A stretch of DNA of 26,764 nt from positions 98,452-125,215 of the forward strand of contig BMAT01003464.1 in the NCBI GenBank assembly GCA_019649035.1, read 5' to 3'. Source of the stretch: Elysia marginata (lineage: Eukaryota; Mollusca; Gastropoda; Plakobranchidae). Positions 10,001-16,105 of the stretch are shown here, in pieces. Position numbers and translations under genes: made by a program. Position 1 is the stretch's first letter. Every line of letters begins with the position of its first letter. The notes under the pieces are model-generated. The model made no database searches. It worked only from the letters and a program-made list of their open reading frames with translations, and was not told the DNA's origin.

Positions 10001-10571
10001 CGGGGAAACCGAGTTTGAATTTCAGTTTGAATTATCTTGAAACAAAATGAATTATTAGTACACGAAACAGAAGGGAAATTAACTTATTACTTTGCGTATA
10101 ATTTGAATAAATTTTAAACAAACGTGTGAGGAGCTGGAAGAACCTTCCACATGTCGCTGATACACATTTGGAGTTATAGCCCTTAAAAGAAAATATTTTA
10201 CTTTATCTCCAACTTAAAAACATTAACAAAGAATGTCATATTTTCAATGTTATTCAACATATCGTGTTCAAATAAAAAGTCATGAAATAAGGACAACCTC
10301 TTCTTTTAATTCAATGTAAAAAAGTAACTTTCATTTTTTTGTGGATGGTTTTCCGAGCTCCTCACACAAATATTCAAATTTTCCAGGTTTGAAAAATGAT
10401 TAAGGAATATGAACTCAGCTTTAGTTCTTTGTAAATCACTTTGGACTGTCATTATTGTGTGTGTGTGCAAAATGTAATTTGTTTCTTTTCTTTTTGCCGC
10501 AGCTTGAGGTTGAGGAGGACATTGATCTCAGTGACGTAGAGCTTGATGATATTGACAAGGATGAATTATGA
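897..10571 (+). CDS. PDIA6: Protein disulfide-isomerase A6 (P5), complete eleven-exon gene
   Basis: ER-lumenal thiol-disulfide oxidoreductase that forms and rearranges disulfides in secretory proteins, and a known BiP partner. Eleven exons (897-1069, 1676-1733, 2263-2389, 2727-2824, 3302-3541, 4388-4537, 5613-5770, 6837-6909, 7476-7561, 9282-9378, 10503-10571) join in frame to 1329 nt, 442 residues; human PDIA6 has 440. Visible features: signal peptide about 1-23 (cleavage after SHA); thioredoxin domain a0 with CGHC at 59-62 and cis-Pro 103; a Gly/Ser linker about 140-160; domain a with CGHC at 193-196 and cis-Pro 237; a b domain about 275-400 without CxxC but with the conserved C293/C299 pair; an acidic tail; and the KDEL retrieval signal at 439-442. 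The ATG at 897 puts the signal peptide at the N terminus. An in-frame TTG lies at 882. No broken exon is seen. Confidence 0.97.
1070..1675 (+). other. PDIA6 intron 1
   Basis: A 606-bp AT-rich GT-AG intron ending in CATTTTTAG. The minus-strand open frame at 1451-1690 has no coding character and overlaps exon 2. Nothing else is seen. Confidence 0.85.
1676..1733 (+). CDS. PDIA6: PDIA6 coding exon 2 (first CGHC active site)
   Basis: A 58-nt exon completing W58 and carrying the redox motif CGHC (59-62) followed by [15 protein letters not shown]. It ends at a codon boundary before GTATTC. Confidence 0.95.
1734..2262 (+). other. PDIA6 intron 2
   Basis: A 529-bp AT-rich intron. The acceptor is GTATCCCCAG. 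An open frame runs from 2146 into exon 3, but its upstream part is intronic read-through without similarity to the family. Nothing else is seen. Confidence 0.85.
2263..2389 (+). CDS. PDIA6: PDIA6 coding exon 3
   Basis: Residues 78-119 plus one base of G120. It holds KLGAVDAD, the [15 protein letters not shown] segment with cis-proline 103 opposite the active site, and DYQ. Donor G|GTGTTG, phase 1. Confidence 0.95.
2390..2726 (+). other. PDIA6 intron 3
   Basis: A 337-bp AT-rich GT-AG intron ending in GTGCTCAG. I see nothing functional in it. Confidence 0.85.
2727..2824 (+). CDS. PDIA6: PDIA6 coding exon 4
   Basis: Completes G120 and encodes the last helix of domain a0 ([19 protein letters not shown]), then the start of the Gly/Ser-rich linker. 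The donor is AGG|GTGTGT, phase 0. Confidence 0.92.
2825..3301 (+). other. PDIA6 intron 4
   Basis: A 477-bp AT-rich intron. A short direct duplication (TTGAAATAGTATGAA, period 29) lies at about 2951-2995. Nothing else is seen. Confidence 0.85.
3302..3541 (+). CDS. PDIA6: PDIA6 coding exon 5 (second CGHC active site)
   Basis: At 240 nt this is the longest exon. Residues 153-232 hold the rest of the linker ([10 protein letters not shown]), [11 protein letters not shown], then [17 protein letters not shown] with redox cysteines 193 and 196, and [18 protein letters not shown]. Here the active site is not interrupted by an intron, unlike in domain a0. Confidence 0.96.
3542..4387 (+). other. PDIA6 intron 5
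   Basis: An 846-bp AT-rich intron. The open frame on the opposite strand at 3293-3787 is a shadow of exon 5 with a non-coding extension. Nothing else is seen. Confidence 0.85.
4388..4537 (+). CDS. PDIA6: PDIA6 coding exon 6
   Basis: Residues 233-282: [10 protein letters not shown] with cis-proline 237, then [19 protein letters not shown] and the PPPE motif that leads into the b domain. It starts and ends in phase 0 (CTGTCAG acceptor, CAG|GTGAGA donor). Confidence 0.95.
4538..5612 (+). other. PDIA6 intron 6
   Basis: A 1075-bp AT-rich intron. It contains a small tandem repeat at 5021-5068. Otherwise no gene or structured element is seen. Confidence 0.85.
5021..5068. repeat. 21-bp tandem repeat in intron 6
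   Basis: Two identical 21-bp copies (5021-5041 and 5042-5062, beginning ACTCAATGATTTTC), then six bases of a third. Probably slippage-generated. Confidence 0.9.
5613..5770 (+). CDS. PDIA6: PDIA6 coding exon 7
   Basis: Residues 283-334 plus two bases of G335, in the b domain. It holds the conserved cysteine pair in CDDRQLC (293, 299), [16 protein letters not shown] and the KKQMWG motif. It has two extra cysteines (DCQSAC) where the human protein has none. Donor GG|GTAAGG, phase 2. Confidence 0.95.
5771..6836 (+). other. PDIA6 intron 7
   Basis: A 1066-bp intron. It contains a probable MITE-like element (about 6076-6527). The rest is AT-rich with no recognisable feature. Confidence 0.85.
6076..6527. 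mobile_element. MITE-like element with imperfect terminal inverted repeats
   Basis: The left end, AGAGCTGCCAACTAGT, matches the reverse complement of the right end (AGAGCTACCAACCCCTAG). An inner pair of inverted segments (about 6091-6115 and 6147-6174) also matches. It is about 450 bp with no coding capacity. Termini of the type AGAGTTGCCAAC are familiar from invertebrate DNA-transposon repeats, but that is recollection. No clear target-site duplication was seen. Confidence 0.45.
6837..6909 (+). CDS. PDIA6: PDIA6 coding exon 8
   Basis: Completes G335 and encodes [20 protein letters not shown] through FGYP (residue 359), a well-conserved b-domain stretch. Acceptor TTTCAG, donor CCT|GTAAGT. 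Confidence 0.95.
6910..7475 (+). other. PDIA6 intron 8
   Basis: A 566-bp intron. At about 6957-7005 it carries CAGTA/TACTG segments related to a hairpin repeat at 14491-14573. The rest is AT-rich with nothing recognised. Confidence 0.85.
7476..7561 (+). CDS. PDIA6: PDIA6 coding exon 9
   Basis: Residues 360-387 plus two bases of R388: [20 protein letters not shown] and NGINEFL, near-identical in spacing to the vertebrate protein. Donor AG|GTAGGA, phase 2. Confidence 0.95.
7562..9281 (+). other. PDIA6 intron 9
   Basis: The longest PDIA6 intron, 1720 bp. It holds the large inverted repeat at 7640-8561. A repeat-like zone follows: minus-strand open frame without known domains at 8630-8845, C9 run at 9006-9014, and a short ATT-rich stretch (9227-9243) just before the acceptor. 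Confidence 0.85.
7640..8561. repeat. Long imperfect inverted repeat (foldback)
   Basis: The left arm, about 7640-8077, is the diverged reverse complement of the right arm, about 8138-8561, around a spacer of about 60 bp. Matching blocks in mirrored order include CCAAATGAGTCT / GACTCATTTG, GATATAG, GGTATGGTTGCTAA, CAAGTTCTAA, GCCAACTTCAAAC, CCTTCCAATTT, GACTTAAGACTCAT and GGTTGCAAGACAT. Small indels shift the arms. It could be a foldback or MITE pair, or an inverted duplication. In the pre-mRNA it would form a long imperfect hairpin. Confidence 0.85.
9282..9378 (+). CDS. PDIA6: PDIA6 coding exon 10
   Basis: Completes R388 and encodes [18 protein letters not shown] and then [10 protein letters not shown] (to 420), the end of the b domain and start of the tail. 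Acceptor TTTGCAG, donor GTG|GTAAGA, phase 0. Confidence 0.95.
9379..10502 (+). other. PDIA6 intron 10
   Basis: An 1124-bp AT-rich intron with a 244-bp element flanked by inverted repeats at 10124-10367. Related fragments lie at about 9934-9965 (direct) and about 9995-10012 (inverted). No coding sequence is seen. Confidence 0.85.
10124..10367. mobile_element. 244-bp MITE-like element in intron 10
   Basis: The left terminus (10124-10150, starting GTGTGAGGAGCT) matches the reverse complement of the right terminus (10341-10367) at almost every base of 27, with one indel offset and a few mismatches. It is small, AT-rich inside and non-coding. No convincing target-site duplication is visible. A partial relative lies at about 9940-9965. 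Confidence 0.6.
10503..10571 (+). CDS. PDIA6: PDIA6 coding exon 11 (acidic tail and KDEL)
   Basis: Residues 421-442 and the TGA stop. The acidic segment [17 protein letters not shown] leads to KDEL, the signal retrieved by KDEL receptors from the Golgi. Such acidic tails in PDI proteins bind calcium with low affinity. Acceptor TTGCCGCAG. Confidence 0.97.
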   Translation, partial: LEVEEDIDLSDVELDDIDKDEL

Positions 10572-10966
10572 ACAGACGTCAAGAGGTTTTAGTCCACTAA
10601 CAATAACATCACCTATCATCATTGTATTTACATTTATGTTCGATCCAGTGATTTTTGTCCATTGAAACCCCTTCTCTCTCTTGTTGAATTTTTTCATTGA
10701 AGAATTTTATTTGCTATGCTGATTTCTGGGGATGGCTGCTGCTACTGCTCTCAAATGTTGAACATTCTTTATTACTTGAACAATGATTATGATATTGATG
10801 GGAAGAGGTTTACAGGTGTGTACTGTGTGTTGAGAATGTGTCCCACAATCTTTGTGCGAACGCTGGGGACAGTTATGTGTGTTTGTGCCTTATTGAGGGT
10901 CCAACTTATGTTATGTGTTAACGTAAATGTACTACTGCATACTGCTTCTCTCAAAATTACCAACGC

Positions 10967-11040
10967 TTTTTGGTAAATGAAGATATGTTGATAGCCATAT
11001 AAATTTTTGGTAAATGAAGTTATGTTGAAAACCATATTAA
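10967..11040. repeat. 37-bp tandem duplication in the PDIA6 3' UTR
   Basis: Two copies (10967-11003, 11004-11040), each starting TTTTTGGTAAATGAAG, with a few substitutions. Confidence 0.85.
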
Positions 11041-11069
11041 TTTTATTCCGTCTTTTTCTTCTTTGGTAC

Positions 11070-11075
11070 AATAAA
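11070..11075 (+). terminator. poly(A) signal AATAAA, first candidate
   Basis: Canonical hexamer about 500 bases after the stop codon, followed by a TTTGG-type U/G-rich stretch. Confidence 0.6.
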
Positions 11076-11095
11076 TTTGAAGTTTGGTAAGCTTC

Positions 11096-12660
11096 CCAAT
11101 CAACTCAGCATTAGCTTTGTAAGACAGCACAATCATTCGTCAGATTGCTCTGTCGATTGGCAAAGAAGGCATAATATTTAATAAGTTTCATATTTATTTG
11201 TAAAATCACGGAAATTGTCTATTCACTGAAGCATGCTAGATTACTTTTGGGTAATTTGTAAGTTGTAATTTTATTTAACACCGTTGCTGTGGCAACAAAA
11301 ACAAACATATCTACTGCTTACAAAAGCTGAAGTGAAACGCATGAAGAATGGTAGAGAATGTGTTGCTATGGTTTAGTCATAAAGTTGGTGCATGTAGACT
11401 ACTAATAAAAACTACTAAATACTATTTTTGTGGTGTATCATTGTATGTGCATTGAATAAATCAGTAAATTTGTCAATGTGTTCTCAAAGGTGTAATTTAC
11501 AATACAAAATTGTTGACTTACCACAAAGTAGGCTCTATTTCCAACTACTGGTACGTTTGAAAGATCCTAGTCTATCCATGAATTAAACTTTTACAGCTGC
11601 ATGAAACAAAAAAACATTTATGGTACATTTCTAAAACTCTGGCTTGCCGCAGAATATTTTACTACATTGTTTCATACGATAAGGTGGACCTAGTGACGCT
11701 CAGTCATTTGTTAGAGTGTCTTCTTTCGTCTAGCTGTATGACTATTTATTTTTATACCTGATAATTGCTAACTGCTATGTCAATATGGTGATAATGAGAC
11801 TGGATGCTGGACTGTAAAGTGCAAGGTCAAGAACCATGTCTGACCGTCTGGAATGAATGTAACGAGGTTTCAACCAGAGACTATAAACTGTTCTTCAGGG
11901 CATCTTTCTTTACCACAGGACCAGTCATGTCAAGGTTGAGTTTAGTGGTTTGGGTTGCCTCCAGAATAGCTGACCTATCTTCCTTTGTCCAACTTGCATT
12001 CTTTACTTCTCTTTTGGTCTTTCCCAAGACTCATTATTTCATCATCAACCCCAAGATGGACTAACAAGTAATTTGGAAGTTTATATCCTTTCAGATTAAA
12101 AATTTTTTTAAATTCAAGTTCTTAGTTCCTAATTGCTGAGCATAAGGGAAGATTTTTTGCTTGCTTCACTGGTTCATCAATTAAAAAAAAAATATTGGGG
12201 GATCAAAGAGGAGATAGGTGTGATTTAAAACAAACGAAAAAAATTAAAACAATACCAATATTTTTTTCAATCTCTCACTCTCAGCCTCAGAAAGATAAAC
12301 CAAAGAATCTAAGAGTGTTAGAGTAAATGCTCAAGAAGTTTGTTTTTTTCAAATGGCAGTTGGATGAAAGGGCAACAAAAGTCAAGATTTTTTGCTGTGG
12401 GGTTTTTATATGTGCACAGACAAAATCTCAGTGTTTGTGCCAAAGTTAGAGATGCTAAATGGATGCAAGAATTCCACTTGTCCACCTCATATCACTTATT
12501 ATGTAACGAGATAGGTGAAAGTGTCGCATGTAATGGAATGTGTGTAGAAGTCTGATTATATCTTTTGCATGATGAAAGCAAAATAAACTTACACTGTTTG
12601 AAATGTTAAAAATCTGTGGTTTTCACTTTTCTTTTTGGTCTGATTCTGTAAATTTACCTA
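11096..12660 (+). other. PDIA6 downstream flank or extended 3' UTR
   Basis: AT-rich sequence with further plus-strand AATAAA hexamers at 11455-11460 (then TGTCAATGTGTTCT) and 12582-12587 (then a T/G-rich stretch). Longer PDIA6 transcripts could therefore end here. The open frames at 11804-12064 and 12340-12555 have no recognisable domain or splice context. No gene is called. Confidence 0.5.
12582..12587 (+). terminator. distal poly(A) signal candidate AATAAA
   Basis: Hexamer followed within 30-60 bases by GTGGTTTTCACTTTTC and TTTTGGTCTG, a good U/G-rich downstream element. It would give a 3' UTR of about 2 kb. Confidence 0.35.
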
Positions 12661-12679
12661 TATTTTCTATAAAAATTTA

Positions 12680-12810
12680 CAGTGAAATCCGCGAGAAGTC
12701 AACTCCTCGCAACGGTCCCGTTTTTTTTCCTTCTTTATTTAAGTACATGTAACTATATTTGGCATTAAGTCAACAGGCTCAGACATATTTCCGCTTAAAG
12801 TCAACACCTT
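12680..12810. mobile_element. pogo/Tigger-like transposon terminus (fragment)
   Basis: After a TA dinucleotide the sequence CAGTGAAATCCGCGAGAAG begins, with three spaced AGTCAAC motifs (about 12697, 12766, 12798). CAGT starts at TA and repeated (A)AGTC-type motifs resemble termini of pogo/Tigger elements of the Tc1/mariner superfamily. No matching opposite end or transposase was found, so at most one solo end is present. Confidence 0.35.
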
Positions 12811-12939
12811 CTGTTTAGATGGGAAGAGATAGGCCCCAGATCATCTTAGGGGAGACAAAAAAAAGCTAAGATGTGTGGGCGGGCGATCTTTGTTTGCAGT
12901 TATGATTCCAGGCATTGTGTGCGTTGCTCGTCTACCTGG

Positions 12940-13102
12940 GCCCATTGGCCTGGCGAGCGTTAAAGAGGGAGAGGGGGGAGATCAGAGGGGAAGGGCCAGT
13001 GCATCTGGACAGGAGACAGTGACTGTTGGCCTGGCGAGGGCTAATGAGGGGGAGGGGAGAGGTGAAAGAGGGCGGAGCCAGTGCATCTGGACAGGCGCTG
13101 AT
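12940..13102. repeat. GC-rich 81-82 bp tandem repeat
   Basis: Two diverged copies. TTGGCCTGGCGAG recurs at 12945 and 13026, and CCAGTGCATCTGGACAGG at 12996 and 13078. Purine-rich GAGGGGGAG blocks lie between. It is far more GC-rich than the surroundings. Open frames here (12875-13150 plus, 12932-13147 minus) are by-products of the repeat composition. Confidence 0.85.
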
Positions 13103-13228
13103 TGGCCCAGTCACACTCACAGTTGGATTTCTGTGATGCATAATCACTAACTGCTATTTTTAGGCCCTTGTCAAGTCCACCAAGGGGAATCCCCACCAAA
13201 GTGTTGCATTTCATGTCCGAAGATAGGA

Positions 13229-13309
13229 CTGCTATTTTTTAGGTCTTGGCGTTTATGCATAATCACTAACTGCTATTTTTAGGTCTTGGCGTTTATGCAT
13301 AATCACTCC
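13229..13309. repeat. 41-bp tandem repeat
   Basis: Two near-identical copies (13229-13269, 13270-13309), each CTGCTATTTTTAGG followed by TCTTGGCGTTTATGCATAAT. A third partial copy (GCATAATCACTAACTGCTAT) lies at about 13138-13157. Confidence 0.9.
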
Positions 13310-13809
13310 TGTGATTGTTGTTCTTGGCAATGGTGGCATACATTCTTGACTCCAGTATATTGTTTATAGTTGTCAAGCTTCAGTATTTGTTCAATTTGTT
13401 TCCTCATGGTAAAGATCTCATTTTGTGATAGTCCAAAGCGATGAAACATAGGAAAGGGATACAACAACTGAGCTAATTGTTGCAATCTCCGTGAATGAGA
13501 TGCAGAGATATTATTATTAATCACACTTTTTAACCACTTTTCCCAGATAATTTCCCCATGAGTCCAAGATTGTTGTGACGTCAAAGGTCTTTCTTCTGGT
13601 AAAGGTGTATTAACAGCTAGTGTAAATTGATGTTGATTCATTTCCTGTAATGATTCTGGAGAAACAAACACGTTTTGATAGAAGGGTTTAGCAGTTTGTG
13701 GTTCAATTAATTCAGATAAGTCCCTTGGTGAATCGGCTAAAAGCTCAGAGGCCGTGGGGGAAGGAGTATTTGACATAGAGGTAAGAACACTATTAACCAG
13801 AAAACTCAC
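13303..13809 (-). CDS. unrecognised 168-codon open frame
   Basis: An uninterrupted minus-strand frame ending in TGA at 13303-13305. It opens at a GTG (13809); the first ATG is eleven codons in, so the start is uncertain and it may be an internal exon or a relic. The N-terminal third is Ser/Pro/Glu-rich. The C-terminal part looks like a folded helical domain: EIIWEKWLKSVI, SRRLQQLAQLLYPFPMFHRF, then a CHHC motif near the end (KNVCHHCQ), which might bind metal. Composition is coding-like in an AT-rich context. I do not recognise the family. Nearby broken pieces on the same strand suggest a transposon- or virus-derived insertion. Confidence 0.45.
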   Translation of the reverse strand: MSFLVNSVLTSMSNTPSPTASELLADSPRDLSELIEPQTAKPFYQNVFVSPESLQEMNQHQFTLAVNTPLPEERPLTSQQSWTHGEIIWEKWLKSVINNNISASHSRRLQQLAQLLYPFPMFHRFGLSQNEIFTMRKQIEQILKLDNYKQYTGVKNVCHHCQEQQSQE

Positions 13810-13935
13810 GTCCGCATAGCAAGAAATAATCCAGAGAAATGAGTATTTAGGTGTTGGTCAAATATTAAGGCCTACATTTAATTGATTTTTGGCGTGGAGT
13901 CCCTGAATGAAGCTATTGATCACCAATTGAAAAAG

Positions 13936-14013
13936 TTATTGATTTCCTCTCTCTTCCTCACTCTCAGAACTAATTTCATTATCTCTGTTTTCTGCAAACT
14001 TAATAATATCCAT
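13936..14013 (-). CDS. tiny acidic open frame, 25 codons
   Basis: Starts at ATG 14013 after an A-rich leader (AAATAAA upstream) and ends at TAA 13936-13938. The peptide is highly charged (MDIIKFAENRDN, then a SESEEER stretch). It may be the start of a longer broken or spliced product that includes the frame at 13303-13809. It is called only because its composition matches the other pieces of this block. Confidence 0.2.
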   Translation of the reverse strand: MDIIKFAENRDNEISSESEEERGNQ

Positions 14014-14065
14014 TTTATTTCTCTTCCCTTATAGATAATATAGTTACATGTATTTATAAAATATT

Positions 14066-14203
14066 TCAATTCACTTTTTTAGTTTTACTATATCTTTTTG
14101 GTAGAAAGAATTTGATTTCTTCATCATCTTCATCAACTGTAATTTGTACACTTTTGCCAAATTTAGTATCTTTTAGTTCTGCATTAGTGATTAAATATTT
14201 TTT
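14066..14203 (-). pseudogene. fragment of a small basic/acidic protein, frame-broken
   Basis: A 45-codon open stretch ending in TGA 14066-14068, with ITNAELKDTKFGKSVQITVD, an acidic run and FFLPKR, then a Lys-rich tail. Related sense continues upstream (about 14207-14237) in another frame, so at least one frameshift separates them. The pattern 'TK-(F/Y)-G-x-x-V ... F-LP-R' recalls small proteins seen repeatedly in invertebrate mobile or viral elements. That recollection is not verified. Confidence 0.4.
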
Positions 14204-14490
14204 CTATCAATTGTTAGATCACTTATTTTCCTAAAAGGTGAAGAAGGCTAATTGTTAAGATTCTTGAAAAATTCAGCAATGAAAAGAAATTATACAAAAA
14301 AATTAAGAAACTGTTAATATACACAATAGCTCAAACAAAAGTAAATTCATTTCTTCAAGCAAATTTTATTCCGATAGAGAAGAAACAGCCAGACATTAAA
14401 ACCAAGAGATGAAAGATACTGACTGAACAAGCAATAAAAAAATATTATATATAGTCAGAACAAGCAATATATCATTATCATTATGTTCTT

Positions 14491-14573
14491 ATTCTGCCCA
14501 TGACAATCAAAGCGCAGTACCTACAATACAAACCATATCGAGATACTGCACTTTGATTGTCCATGGCAGTATT
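14491..14573. repeat. short hairpin repeat, related to a copy in PDIA6 intron 8
   Basis: The left arm (14491-14523, with TGACAATCAAAGCGCAGTAC) is the imperfect reverse complement of the right arm (about 14540-14573, with ATACTGCACTTTGATTGTCC). A third copy, ATACTGCATTTTGATTATCC, lies at about 6980 in PDIA6 intron 8, showing this is a dispersed repeat. Confidence 0.75.
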
Positions 14574-14752
14574 CCAGCCATTAGGATCCACAGGTGACTC
14601 AGACTTTGTATTACACTGTGAAGTTTGGCACACAAACAGTTGAACATATACATAACATTTTCAACTATTTCCATCTTATAAATACAGAATGCAAGTTCTA
14701 ACTCATCATAGTAGAGAATAGTTACAGGTTTTTCAATCCCTTTAAATGTCTC
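14507..14752 (-). pseudogene. coding relic, about 80 open codons
   Basis: Open between TAG (14753-14755) and TGA (14507-14509) on the minus strand. The sense is protein-like (FKGIEKPVTILYYDELELAF ... MEIVENVMYMFN) and further protein-like sequence lies upstream in a different frame (about 14760-14840). No family is recognised. It reads as a decayed gene of the same inserted block as 13303-14203. The last codons overlap the hairpin repeat at 14491-14573. Confidence 0.3.
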
Positions 14753-15084
14753 CTATGTCACGTATTTCAATTCGGAAAATGTTTACCGAATATACATCTT
14801 TTTCTCTATTTTTTCTGCTGTACAAAATAGGTTCTACCATCTTTCAATCAGTTTTTTTTCATATGATTTTATCTTATTCTTTAAATGTCTAAAAGCTCAC
14901 AAAAATGAATAATTGTTCAACACCATGTTAAGTAACAATTACAACATTCGATTGGATTGATAGTGAACATGAATTATAGCAATATCATAATAGTTTAATA
15001 TTGTGGTTTATCATAAAAAAATATTTACATTACCACAATGAACTATAATAATACCGAGATCTTATCAATGTTATGTTAATATCA

Positions 15085-15146
15085 NNNNNNNNNNNNNNNN
15101 NNNNNNNNNNNNNNNNNNNNNNNNNNNNNNNNNNNNNNNNNNNNNN
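15085..15146. other. assembly gap (62 N)
   Basis: Run of undetermined bases. It interrupts the block of minus-strand coding relics, so features spanning it cannot be joined from this window. Confidence 1.
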
Positions 15147-15225
15147 TTATTCTGTTTGTTTCTCTATACAATGTTTTAAAATTTGCATATAAGTATCAAC
15201 CAATTTATTTCGGCACTAATTTTTT

Positions 15226-15507
15226 CTAAACTTTATTCATGCTGTACCTATCTATAAATTCTTGTTGAACAGCAAACATATATTCTGTTGAACTAAATTT
15301 AGCTGCAGTTGACAAACAGATTCCTCTGTTAATATGATAATGAGGATATACAGTTAGTTCTTCTATTGAAACTTCCCCCCCCCCCAAAAAAAAAAAATCC
15401 AGCGTACTGGATATAATAATAATACATTTAATATCATTTTGTAGTTCAGATTTTTGTAGATTGATAAAAATAATTTCCAATGTAAATGGAGTATCTTTTG
15501 TTTCCAT
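15226..15507 (-). pseudogene. coding relic with a homopolymer-encoded tract
   Basis: A 93-codon open frame from ATG 15507. Protein-like segments (LEIIFINLQKSELQNDIKCI, ELTVYPHYHINRGICLSTA) flank a C11-A12 homopolymer (15375-15397, read as FFFLGGG on this strand) that is prone to frame error. A different frame just upstream (about 15440-15535) also reads as protein (DDVLETFGLDGNKRYS), so a frameshift lies near 15450-15500. The family is not recognised. Confidence 0.35.
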
Positions 15508-15979
15508 CTAAACCAAATGTTTCTAATACATCATCTATTTGAAAACCTCACTGAATATCAAACTTCGGCACATGTGCTCATTAAAGAAAATACAGATACT
15601 TTGAATGACCATTTCCCTAAAATTTGCCAATTACAGTAATTCTTTAAAAGGGAGTTTTAGATTTTCTAAAATACACAGGAAAAAAAACGGGAAACTTGGC
15701 TTTCAAAACACTTTTTTTTATATCTAAAAGAATGCAGGCCTTGCAAGAAAATTTGTCCCAAAGTAAGATGGTGATCACCAAAATATGACCAGAAAAAAAA
15801 CCAAGCTAAATTCAACACTTTTTTTAACTCCCTGTCACTCAAGGTATTGATCATTCTTTGCAAGAGTTTAGGGCCTACATTAACTACTTTACTGCGAGGG
15901 TGATTTTAAGTCGCAAAAATTACAATGTATCTATTCTGTCAATTCTATCATTTAGAAGATAAAAAAAAAAACGACATTG
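15508..15979. other. intergenic sequence, nothing recognised
   Basis: AT-rich sequence between the coding relics and the 63-bp tandem repeat. The minus-strand open frame at 15666-15863 has no coding character. Confidence 0.5.
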
Positions 15980-16105
15980 ATCTAAAGATTTCTTCTAAAG
16001 ATCTAGTTATGATTCTAGCTCTACATTGTGACAGAAACTGCAATCTAAAGATTTCTTCTAAAGATCTAGTTATGATTCTAGCTCTACGTTGTGACATAAA
16101 CTGGA
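15980..16105. repeat. 63-bp tandem duplication
   Basis: Two copies, 15980-16042 and 16043-16105, each starting ATCTAAAGATTTCTTCTAAA and continuing through AGATCTAGTTATGATTCTAG. They differ at only a few bases. The period is a multiple of three, so an open frame runs through both, but it has no upstream coding context. Confidence 0.95.

Larger units (their letters stand above)
10572..11095 (+). other. PDIA6 3' UTR (minimal form)
   Basis: From the TGA to just beyond the first AATAAA. It is AT-rich and contains a 37-bp tandem duplication (10967-11040). Longer forms are possible, because further AATAAA motifs follow at 11455 and 12582. Confidence 0.6.

Noticed and set aside
10716-11071. Open frames on both strands after the PDIA6 stop
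   Set aside because: They fall in the PDIA6 3' UTR and have no family resemblance.
12875-13150. GC-rich open frames on both strands
   Set aside because: They coincide with the 81-bp tandem repeat. The repeated Gly/Glu/Arg-rich or Pro/Ser-rich reading follows from purine-rich DNA, not from a gene.
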